From UBA4716 sp002438865 (GTDB lineage Bacteria > Bacillota > Clostridia > UBA1381), in the NCBI GenBank assembly GCA_937907325.1, contig CALERO010000164.1, positions 1 to 13,337 of the forward strand: a stretch of DNA of 13,337 nt. The letters are read 5' to 3'. This document shows, in pieces, positions 6,399-13,337 of this stretch; the stretch's first letter is position 1; each line of letters starts with the position of its first letter. The notes below the pieces were generated by a model that ran no database searches, was not told where the DNA came from, and saw only the letters and a program-made list of their open reading frames with translations. Both the position numbers and the translations under genes were made by a program.

Positions 6399-7751
6399 AT
6401 GGATTTGCTTATTAAGAACGGAACTGTTGTAAACGGATCGGAACGGTTTAAGGCGGATATAGCCGTCAAGGACGGCAAGATTGTGCAAATCGGTGCGGAC
6501 CTTGCGCCGTCGGACGGCGCAAAGGCAGTCGATGCCGCAGGGAAGCTTGTGCTTCCCGGCGCAATCGACGCACATACGCACCTTGCAATGCCGTTCGGCG
6601 GCACGATTTCATCGGACGATTATTTCGCCGGAACAAGAGCGGCGGCGTGCGGCGGTACAACAACCGTGTTCGACTTTGTGCTCCAGGACTTCGGCGAAAC
6701 AATGGTAGACGCCGTAAAACGGCGTGACAAAATGTGCGCACCCGTTGCGGCGGTGGATTATTCGTATCACGTTGCAGTAAAGGACGTAAGCGGCGATTTG
6801 CTCGATTCAATCGAGGATGCCGTAAAGTTCGGAGTACCGTCGTTCAAGGTGTTTATGGTATATGATTTCGGAGTTACGGACGGCGTTTTTTATAAAGTTC
6901 TCAAAAAAGCAAAGGAATGCGGTGCGCTGATAGGCGTACACGCCGAGAACAACGAAATGGTAAACACGCTTACCGCACAGTACCTGAGCGAGGGAAAAAC
7001 AAGCGCTTGGTATCATTATATGTCACGTCCCGAATTTGTCGAGGCGGAGGCGGATATAAGAGCAATCCAGTGGGCAAAAGCGCTTGACGCACCGCTCTAT
7101 ATCGTGCATCTGGCAAATAAAGAGGGCGTAAAGGCGGTCACTGCGGCAAAGGACGAGGGTTATAAGATTTACGCCGAAACCTGTCCGCAGTATCTTGAAT
7201 TTACGTGTGATGTGTATAAGCGTGAGGACGGCAGAAACTTTGTCTGCTCGCCGCCGATGAAGGGCGAAGAAAGCAGACAGGCGCTCTGGGAGGCAATCAG
7301 ACGGGGCGATATAGACACAATCGCAACCGACCATTGCCCGTTCCAGTCATACGAAAAGGATTGGGGCAAGGACGATTTTACAAAAATACCTAACGGCTGT
7401 GCCGGCATAGAAAATATGTATCCGTATATGCTGTCGGCGGCGGGCGAGGGAAAAATCACCTATGAAAAAGCCGTTGAAATATGCTCCGAAAACCCGGCAA
7501 AAATCTTCGGCTGCCGTGATAAGGGCAGTATAGCGGTAGGAAAGGACGCAGATATTGTAATTTACAATCCCGAAACGGAATTTACAATTACAAACGATAA
7601 AATGCATTCCGACTGCGACCATACAATATGGGAAGGCGTAAAGCTTAAAGGCTATCCCGAACAAACCTACTCCAGAGGCAGACTTGTGTATGACAAGGGC
7701 GAGTTTGTCGGCGAAAGCGGCTGGGGCAAGTTTGTGAAATGTAAATTATAA
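6399..7751 (+). CDS. hydA: Dihydropyrimidinase (D-hydantoinase family)
   Basis: A 450-residue cyclic amidohydrolase of usual length. It opens dihydrouracil or dihydrothymine to the N-carbamoyl-beta-amino acid. The binuclear zinc site is complete: H59 and H61 in DAHTH, the carbamylated lysine K150 in SFKVFMVY, H181 in GVHAEN, H237 in IVHLAN and D311 in ATDHCPF. Y155 is the conserved tyrosine that contacts substrate. The stereo-loop residues are diverged, so hydantoin or related rings remain possible substrates. AAGGAGG seven bases upstream fixes the start, 12 bases after the binding-protein stop. Cytoplasmic; second enzyme of the reductive pyrimidine route. Confidence 0.93.
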   Translation: MDLLIKNGTVVNGSERFKADIAVKDGKIVQIGADLAPSDGAKAVDAAGKLVLPGAIDAHTHLAMPFGGTISSDDYFAGTRAAACGGTTTVFDFVLQDFGETMVDAVKRRDKMCAPVAAVDYSYHVAVKDVSGDLLDSIEDAVKFGVPSFKVFMVYDFGVTDGVFYKVLKKAKECGALIGVHAENNEMVNTLTAQYLSEGKTSAWYHYMSRPEFVEAEADIRAIQWAKALDAPLYIVHLANKEGVKAVTAAKDEGYKIYAETCPQYLEFTCDVYKREDGRNFVCSPPMKGEESRQALWEAIRRGDIDTIATDHCPFQSYEKDWGKDDFTKIPNGCAGIENMYPYMLSAAGEGKITYEKAVEICSENPAKIFGCRDKGSIAVGKDADIVIYNPETEFTITNDKMHSDCDHTIWEGVKLKGYPEQTYSRGRLVYDKGEFVGESGWGKFVKCKL

Positions 7752-7776
7752 AACAATCAGAAAAGAGTTGATGTAT

Positions 7777-9276
7777 ATGAATATCCGAGATGAATCCGCA
7801 AGATGTCTGTTGTGTGCGGACGCAAAATGCAAAAAGGCTTGTCCGAAACGGTTCGACCCGTCAAAAATGATACGTGCGGTAAGGTTTGACAATGCAGAAT
7901 GTGCGGCACACTACATAGATACAAGTGCTTGCGCCGAGTGTGACGGAAAGTGTGAAAAAGCCTGTATACAGCCGGATTTCCCGATAAGGATACGAAGTAT
8001 GGCAGAGGCTCTTCCCGATTGTGAAAATGCAGATGATGTAAGTCTTGAAATCGAGTTTATGGGAATTAAATGCGAAAATCCGTTTTTCCTGTCCTCGTCA
8101 ATCGTTGCCGGAAATTATGAAATGTGCGCAAAAGCTTTTGAATTGGGCTGGGCAGGAGCGGTTTTTAAAACAATCGGCTTTTTAAAGCCGAACGAAACCT
8201 CGCCGAGATTTGATGCGGTAAGCAAAGAGGGAACGCCGTTTATCGGGTTTAAAAACCTCGAACAGATTTCCGACCACAGCTTAGAGGAAAACCTTTCGGA
8301 TTTGCGGCGGTTAAAGGCGGATTTCCCGAATAAAATAATTGTTGCGTCAATTATGGGCGAAACCGATGAGGAATGGACGGAGCTTGCACGGCTCGTAACG
8401 GAAGCCGGAGCGGATATTATAGAATGTAATTTCAGCTGTCCGCAGATGGTGGGCGAGGGACTCGGCTCAGATGTGGGTCAGAACCCCGAGCTTGTAAAGC
8501 ATTATACGGAGTGCGTCAAAAAAGGTACCTCCGTTCCCGTGCTTGCAAAAATGACGCCAAATATCGGAAATATGGAACCTTCGGCAATTGCCGCCGTAAA
8601 AGGCGGTGCGGACGGCATTGCGGCGATTAACACCATAAAATGCATTTCGGGATTTGACCTTGAAAATATGCAGCCGATGAATTCAGTTAGTAAAAAAACG
8701 TCCGTTTCGGGATATTCCGGCAAGGCGGTAAAGCCGATAGCTTTGAGATTTATCTACGATATGGCGGAATGTAAGGAGCTTAAAGGCGTGCCGTTAAGCG
8801 GTATCGGCGGAATAGAAACCTGGCACGATGCGGCGGAATTTATCGCACTCGGCTGTGCAAACGTTCAGGTTACAACCGCCGTTATGCAGTACGGCTACAG
8901 AATTATAGACGATTTGATTTCGGGACTTAAAGCCTATATGAAAAGAAAAGGCATATCAAAATTAAGTGATTTGGTCGGTGCGGGACTTTGTGCAATAACC
9001 GAGCCGGAAAAGCTTGACCGCAGTACCGTTACATATCCGATATTTAATAAAAAAGCTTGTATCGGCTGCGGAAGATGCTATCTTTCCTGCCGTGACGGCG
9101 GACATCAGGCAATAAGCCTTTCGGAGGACGGAAAACCCGTATTTGCGGTTAAAAAATGCGTCGGCTGTCACTTGTGTTCGCTCGTTTGTCCCGTACAGGC
9201 AATCGAAAAGTCCAAAAGGGTTATGAAGAGAGGAGGTACTGCTGATGTCAATTATGCTCAGACAGCTGTGCAGTGA
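7777..9276 (+). CDS. preA: PreA-type dihydropyrimidine dehydrogenase with extra N-terminal Fe-S module
   Basis: A 499-residue enzyme that reduces uracil or thymine to the dihydro form. The middle (about 80-400) is a dihydroorotate-dehydrogenase-like FMN barrel with PreA motifs (GWAGAVFKTIGF, ASIMGET, IECNFSCPQM, GSDVGQNPELV, AKMTPNIG, SGYSGKAVKPIALRF, GIGGIETW, QYGYRI). The C-terminus holds two [4Fe-4S] sets, C428/C431/C434/C438 and C461/C464/C467/C471. Residues 10-63 add cysteines spaced C-x2-C-x4-C-x3-C, then C52/C55/C59/C63, like the N-terminal domain of mammalian DPD and GltD/PreT. FAD and NAD(P)H domains are absent. The residue aligning with the mammalian catalytic cysteine seems to be V233, which I recall is also so in E. 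coli PreA. ATG 7777 is chosen for its spacing from AAAAGAG; TTG 7768 and ATG 7771 are alternatives. Confidence 0.9.
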   Translation: MNIRDESARCLLCADAKCKKACPKRFDPSKMIRAVRFDNAECAAHYIDTSACAECDGKCEKACIQPDFPIRIRSMAEALPDCENADDVSLEIEFMGIKCENPFFLSSSIVAGNYEMCAKAFELGWAGAVFKTIGFLKPNETSPRFDAVSKEGTPFIGFKNLEQISDHSLEENLSDLRRLKADFPNKIIVASIMGETDEEWTELARLVTEAGADIIECNFSCPQMVGEGLGSDVGQNPELVKHYTECVKKGTSVPVLAKMTPNIGNMEPSAIAAVKGGADGIAAINTIKCISGFDLENMQPMNSVSKKTSVSGYSGKAVKPIALRFIYDMAECKELKGVPLSGIGGIETWHDAAEFIALGCANVQVTTAVMQYGYRIIDDLISGLKAYMKRKGISKLSDLVGAGLCAITEPEKLDRSTVTYPIFNKKACIGCGRCYLSCRDGGHQAISLSEDGKPVFAVKKCVGCHLCSLVCPVQAIEKSKRVMKRGGTADVNYAQTAVQ

Positions 9277-10426
9277 CGCCGATACAAAGTATAATTTAAA
9301 GCTGATTGCCGGCAAAGGCGGAATGACAAATACCGTGCGCTGGGTGCATATGGTTGAGGACAGACAAGTCCCGGACTTTCTGCACGGAAACGAGCTTGTT
9401 TTTACCACAGGTATAGGACATGTCGGCAAAGACCCGCTTTTGGAATTTGTAAAGCGACTGCGAAAACACGAGGCGGCAGGCGTGGTTGTCAATATCGGAC
9501 CGTACCTGTCGGGCGTTCCGCAGGAGGTGGCGGATTATTGCGATAAGGAAAATTTTCCGCTGTTCACATTGCCCTGGAGCGTCTACATAATCGACATAAC
9601 GTACGACTTCTGCCGCCGTATAATAGAAAACGAAAAGCTGGAAACCACCGCCGCAGAGGCGTTTAAAAATATAATACTCTCTCCCGAACAGGGGCAAAAG
9701 TATTATCATTTTTTGGAACAGCACGGCTTCGGCAAAGCGGTTGAATACAGAGCCTTTACAGTGAGATTTTATCAAGACGGAAAAAACATAACGGATAATT
9801 TTGAGCGGAGCAATCATATAAAGCTGTGGAATATTCTCGCAAAATCAAAGGATTATCCGTCCGCAATGTTTGTTCTGGACAGCACGATTGTGGTTATAAG
9901 ACAGGACGCAAGCCTTGCGTTTATCAAAAATCTTACCGATACGCTTGACGCCGTCTGCGAACAAAAGAAAATCGCATACGCTATGGGTATTTCATCGGAG
10001 CGCAGAGGCTATAAATCGGCGGCAAGGCTGTTGTCCGAGGCGGAGGCGGCAAGAAAAACCGCCGTTTCGGATAAAAAAAGCTTTGAATTTTATTCCGAAA
10101 CGGGAGTTAATAAAATCCTGTTCGGCGTAAAGGATAAGGCGATTTTAAAAGAATTTGCATCGTCACAGCTTGACGAAATAATCGAGTATGATAAAACATA
10201 CAAAACGGACTATGCAAAAATCCTGTACGAATATCTGAGATGCGACGGCTCCGTTATGGCGGTCGCCGACAATTACGGATTTCACCGAAACACGGTGAAT
10301 ACAAAAATCAAAAATATTAAATCAATATTTAATATTGAGCTTACAGGAGAGAAAAAAGCGGAACTTCTGCTGGCTTTTAAAATAAAAAGATTATTTAACG
10401 AAAACGGAGGAAATCAAAATGAGTGA
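9245..10426 (+). CDS. PucR-family transcriptional regulator
   Basis: A 393-residue regulator with the PucR N-terminal ligand domain at about 4-125 (LKLIAGKGGMTNTVRWVHMVED, ELVFTTGIG, PLFTLPWSVYIIDITYDF). A diverged middle region follows, then the C-terminal PucR helix-turn-helix at about 321-385 (LYEYLRCDGSVMAVADNYGFHRNTVNTKIKNI). Family members respond to purine or pyrimidine breakdown and usually activate catabolic operons. It begins inside the last 32 bases of preA with AGAGGAGG at 9228-9235, and its stop overlaps the aminotransferase start by 8 bases, so translation is probably coupled. It most likely senses a pathway compound and controls the promoter at 2719; both points are inferred. 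Confidence 0.88.
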   Translation: MSIMLRQLCSDADTKYNLKLIAGKGGMTNTVRWVHMVEDRQVPDFLHGNELVFTTGIGHVGKDPLLEFVKRLRKHEAAGVVVNIGPYLSGVPQEVADYCDKENFPLFTLPWSVYIIDITYDFCRRIIENEKLETTAAEAFKNIILSPEQGQKYYHFLEQHGFGKAVEYRAFTVRFYQDGKNITDNFERSNHIKLWNILAKSKDYPSAMFVLDSTIVVIRQDASLAFIKNLTDTLDAVCEQKKIAYAMGISSERRGYKSAARLLSEAEAARKTAVSDKKSFEFYSETGVNKILFGVKDKAILKEFASSQLDEIIEYDKTYKTDYAKILYEYLRCDGSVMAVADNYGFHRNTVNTKIKNIKSIFNIELTGEKKAELLLAFKIKRLFNENGGNQNE

Positions 10427-11747
10427 AAGAGCATTGGAAATCAAAAAAAATCATACCACGTATAATCTGCAGTCATGGTCAAAGCAGAAGGGACTTGACC
10501 CCATTCCGATAGAAAAAGCCGAAGGTATCTATATGTGGGATTTTGACGGCAACCGCTATACCGATATGTCGTCACAGCTTGTAAATCTCAACGTGGGTCA
10601 CGGAAACAGGCAGATAATCGACGCAATTAAGGAACAGGCGGAAAAATACTGCTATCTTTCTCCGGCATACGGCTCCGAGCCGAGAGGCGAGCTTGCAAAA
10701 ATGATTATCGAGAGAATGCCCGATAATATGGGTAAGGTTTTCTTCACAAACGGCGGAGCGGACGCAAACGAAAACGCCGTCAAGATTGCCCGTATGTACA
10801 CCGGCAGACAAAAGGTGTTCTCACGTTACAGAAGCTATCACGGCTCAACCTACGGCGCAGGCAATCTTACGGGCGAACCGAGAAGGTATCCGCTCGAGCC
10901 GGGCGCACCGGGTTTTGTAAAGTTCTTCGACCCGTATGTGTATCGTGAAAAGATTGATTTTGAGTCGGAGGAGGCGGCAAGCGAATACTACGTTGCAAAG
11001 CTCCGTGAACAGGTAATCTACGAGGGTGCGGACAACGTTGCCGCAATCGTTATGGAAACCATAACAGGCTCAAACGGCGTAATCATTCCGCCGAAAGGCT
11101 ATTTAAACGGCGTAAGAAAAATCTGCGATGAGTTCGGCATTATGATGATTTGCGACGAGGTTATGGCAGGCTTCGGCAGAACGGGAAAAATGTTCGCATT
11201 TGAGAATTTCGGCGTAAAGCCCGATATTGTATCGTTTGCAAAAGGCGTAACGTGCGGATATGTTCAGCTCGGCGGCGTGGTTGTGAGCAAGAAAATTGCG
11301 GAATATTTTGACGATCATCTCCTCTCATGCGGACTTACATACAGCGGTCACCCGCTTGCTTGTGCGGCAGGCGTTGCGTGCTTGAAATATTACGACGACT
11401 TTAAAATTCTCGATAACGTAAACGCATCGGGAAAGGTTCTGGGCGAAGAGCTTGAGGCGCTGAAGTCCAAGTACGAAATTGTCGGCGACGTAAGATATAT
11501 CGGTCTGTTCTCGGCAATCGAGCTTGTCCGTGACAGAAAAACAAAGGCTCCGCTTGTGGAATACGGAAAAGACCCCGACGGAATTATGAAATCAATAATC
11601 GCAAAGCTTAAAGCAAAAGGATTTATGACATATTCGCACGAAAATATGATTCTCATTTGTCCGCCGCTTATCATAACTCCCGAACAGGTCAAGGAGGAAA
11701 TGAAAAAGGTTGACGAGGTTATTGCGGAGATTAACGGTATGTATTAA
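10419..11747 (+). CDS. Class III aminotransferase, probable beta-alanine aminotransferase
   Basis: A 442-residue PLP enzyme of fold type I. Visible residues are Y140-H141-G142 (cofactor stacking), D246 in CDEVMAGFGRTG (binds the pyridine nitrogen) and K275 in SFAKGVTCG (Schiff-base lysine). The sequence resembles taurine/beta-alanine/omega-amino acid:pyruvate aminotransferases (SYHGSTYGAGNLTGEPRR). In this operon the natural role is to convert beta-alanine (or beta-aminoisobutyrate) to malonate (or methylmalonate) semialdehyde. The amino acceptor, pyruvate or 2-oxoglutarate, cannot be read from sequence. CGGAGG eight bases before the ATG supports the start. Confidence 0.87.
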   Translation: MSERALEIKKNHTTYNLQSWSKQKGLDPIPIEKAEGIYMWDFDGNRYTDMSSQLVNLNVGHGNRQIIDAIKEQAEKYCYLSPAYGSEPRGELAKMIIERMPDNMGKVFFTNGGADANENAVKIARMYTGRQKVFSRYRSYHGSTYGAGNLTGEPRRYPLEPGAPGFVKFFDPYVYREKIDFESEEAASEYYVAKLREQVIYEGADNVAAIVMETITGSNGVIIPPKGYLNGVRKICDEFGIMMICDEVMAGFGRTGKMFAFENFGVKPDIVSFAKGVTCGYVQLGGVVVSKKIAEYFDDHLLSCGLTYSGHPLACAAGVACLKYYDDFKILDNVNASGKVLGEELEALKSKYEIVGDVRYIGLFSAIELVRDRKTKAPLVEYGKDPDGIMKSIIAKLKAKGFMTYSHENMILICPPLIITPEQVKEEMKKVDEVIAEINGMY

Positions 11748-11764
11748 TCTGAGGAGGTGTAACA

Positions 11765-12160
11765 ATGTCTGGGCGTTATAAAAATGTTAAATTCGGCTCG
11801 CTCGGCGAGTATATCACTCCCGATAAATTCCGTACAATAGGCGATAATATGCGCCATGTCCCCATGGGTATTACGGAATTTGCAGTGGAAATACATATGA
11901 AGCGCAAATTAAAAAGCAAGCTGAGCTTTAAAGCTCCCTGGGACGGAATAATATACGGCTGCGCACGCAGTAAAAAGGCTTTGGAGCAAAAATTAGGCTT
12001 GAAATCGGAAATTAAAACGGCGTATCTGGTCGATTGGGACGATAAATACCTGTTTGTGCTCGATCTTGAAAATCAGCAGGAATGCCCTGTGGCATATGTT
12101 CCCAACGAGGATATTTTAAATCTTTTGGAAAACTGTTTGAGAATACCCGAACAGAATTAG
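11765..12160 (+). CDS. Small operon protein of unknown function
   Basis: A 131-residue protein with an excellent ribosome binding site (GAGGAGGT) and a start 17 bases after the aminotransferase stop; the hydrolase starts 15 bases after its end. No signal peptide or membrane segment is seen, so it should be cytoplasmic. There is a basic patch at about 46-56 (KRKLKSKLSFK). Cysteines (66, 107, 124) are too scattered for a metal-binding set. The C-terminal half alternates hydrophobic residues as in beta strands (TAYLVDWDDKYLFVLDLE), ending in a short helix. I recognise no family. Its place between two pathway enzymes suggests an accessory role in the same pathway, but nothing shows which. Confidence 0.75.
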   Translation: MSGRYKNVKFGSLGEYITPDKFRTIGDNMRHVPMGITEFAVEIHMKRKLKSKLSFKAPWDGIIYGCARSKKALEQKLGLKSEIKTAYLVDWDDKYLFVLDLENQQECPVAYVPNEDILNLLENCLRIPEQN

Positions 12161-12175
12161 AAAGGAATGATAATT

Positions 12176-13337
12176 ATGTATGTATGCAGTAAGGAAAGAA
12201 TGGAAGACAAAATAAAAACTTTCAGCAAATTCGGCGATGCGGGTCACGGCGGTATCACAAGATATTCGCTCTCGCCCGAGGCTGTAATGGCACGGAACGA
12301 GTTTATAAAGCGTATGAAGGCAATCGGTGCGGAGATTGAAATTGACGACGTTGCAAACATATATGCAACGCTCCCCGGAACAGACCCCGACGCAAAGAGA
12401 ATTGTAATGGCGTCGCACGTTGACTCGGTCAAAAACGGCGGCAACTATGACGGAATTTTGGGCGTAATGTCCGCAATGGAGGTTTTGGAAACGGTTGCCG
12501 AAAAGAAAATTCCGCACAAGCACCCGCTGACCGCTATGATATGGACGAACGAGGAGGGTTCGCTCTATCCGCCGGCTATGATGATTTCGGGCGTTGTATG
12601 CTATGATTATCTTCCCGAGGATATTCGCCAGAAGTTCAAGTATGAGGATATGATGGCGTCAAAAAGTATTCTTGACCCGACAAAGACGTTCGGCGAAGCG
12701 CTTGAAAAATCGGGATTTAAAGGCGATAAAAAGTACAGACTTTCGCCCGAAAAATATAAATATATGTTTGAAACGCATATCGAGCAGGGCCCGATTTTGG
12801 AGGACGCCGGCAACGATATAGGTGTTGTTGACTGCGTTTTGGGAATGTTCAACTACAGACTCAAATTCTACGGACAGACAACCCACGCAGGCACGTTCCC
12901 GATGCCGAAACGGCGTGATGCATTCTATGCGGCGGCGCTGGCTCTCGACTATCTGCATACGGAGATTGATAAGCTCGGCGTTGAGGATTTGGTTTATACA
13001 ACCGGCGAGGTTGTATGCCACCCGTGCGTACACACTTGTGTTCCCGACTATTTCGATTTTTCGTTTGATTCAAGGCACGAAAGCCCTGAGGTACTCAAAA
13101 AAGTTCTCGCTATCGTAAAGAGCTGTGCCGATAAGGATTGGGCAGGCTGTACCTGTGAGGTCGAAAAGGCATGGAACCGTGATACGGTGTATTGGGATAA
13201 AAAGCTTGTAGGTTATGTAAAGGAAGCCTGCGAGGAAGCAGGTATAAAGCATCAGTATATCCATTCGGGTGCAGGTCACGATGCACAGTTTGCGTCATAT
13301 ATGCTGCCGACAACAATGATTTTCGTTCAGTCAAAGG
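12176..13337 (+). CDS. M20-family N-carbamoyl-amino acid hydrolase (beta-ureidopropionase), partial
   Basis: 387 codons from the ATG with no stop before the window end; family members run to about 410-420 residues, so only a short C-terminal piece is missing. Dinuclear metal ligands are H81 (SHVDS), D92 (NYDGILG), E127 (TNEEGS), H201 (THIEQG) and H368 (GAGHDA). H237 (GQTTHAGT) is the conserved histidine of the dimerisation domain. The group includes beta-ureidopropionase, allantoate amidohydrolase and L-carbamoylase. In this operon the expected reaction is N-carbamoyl-beta-alanine to beta-alanine, CO2 and ammonia. AAAGGA nine bases upstream supports the start. Allantoate hydrolase is the main alternative, but no ureide genes are nearby. 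Confidence 0.88.
   Translation, partial: MYVCSKERMEDKIKTFSKFGDAGHGGITRYSLSPEAVMARNEFIKRMKAIGAEIEIDDVANIYATLPGTDPDAKRIVMASHVDSVKNGGNYDGILGVMSAMEVLETVAEKKIPHKHPLTAMIWTNEEGSLYPPAMMISGVVCYDYLPEDIRQKFKYEDMMASKSILDPTKTFGEALEKSGFKGDKKYRLSPEKYKYMFETHIEQGPILEDAGNDIGVVDCVLGMFNYRLKFYGQTTHAGTFPMPKRRDAFYAAALALDYLHTEIDKLGVEDLVYTTGEVVCHPCVHTCVPDYFDFSFDSRHESPEVLKKVLAIVKSCADKDWAGCTCEVEKAWNRDTVYWDKKLVGYVKEACEEAGIKHQYIHSGAGHDAQFASYMLPTTMIFVQSK

Overview
The window looks like a low-to-mid GC Gram-positive anaerobe of the class Clostridia, probably a gut-type Oscillospirales/Eubacteriales relative. This rests on strong AGGAGG-type ribosome binding sites, consensus sigma-A promoters, a lipoprotein-type substrate-binding protein, a PucR regulator and ferredoxin-type enzymes. 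No marker gene fixes the genus, so the taxonomy is inference.

Left part (1-2380): a terminator, then an unrecognised secreted protein (144-737). It converges on a minus-strand unit made of a MarR regulator (900-1337) and a decayed MATE-type efflux pump (1354-2298). That unit has a clear sigma-A promoter (2350-2378) with a palindrome inside its spacer and a second copy downstream, a typical MarR autoregulation layout. The pump has lost about 130 internal residues and carries a frame change, an in-frame stop and probably a broken 5' end.

Middle (2380-2852): a roughly 340-base gene-free region with several small palindromic repeats, a perfect 10-bp inverted repeat, and a promoter matching the sigma-A consensus in both hexamers (TTGACA, 17 bases, TATAAT). 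That promoter is followed within about 20 bases by a long terminator-like hairpin, before the first gene of the operon.

Right part (2853-13337, continuing off the edge): one co-directional operon for uptake and reductive breakdown of pyrimidines. Order: ABC ATPase, two permeases, NMT1/THI5-like substrate-binding lipoprotein, dihydropyrimidinase, PreA-type dihydropyrimidine dehydrogenase, PucR-family regulator, class III aminotransferase, a small protein of unknown function, and an M20-type carbamoyl-amino-acid hydrolase (beta-ureidopropionase, truncated by the window end). Together these would import a pyrimidine, reduce it, open the ring, remove carbamate as CO2 and ammonia, and transaminate the beta-amino acid to malonate semialdehyde. 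A semialdehyde reductase and a PreT-like electron-input subunit are not seen in the window.

The most unusual item is the substrate-binding protein. The two halves of the NMT1/THI5 fold occur in swapped order within one continuous reading frame behind an intact lipoprotein signal, i.e. an apparent natural circular permutation. Second is the dehydrogenase, which carries an N-terminal cysteine module like that of mammalian dihydropyrimidine dehydrogenase but no FAD or NAD(P)H domain.
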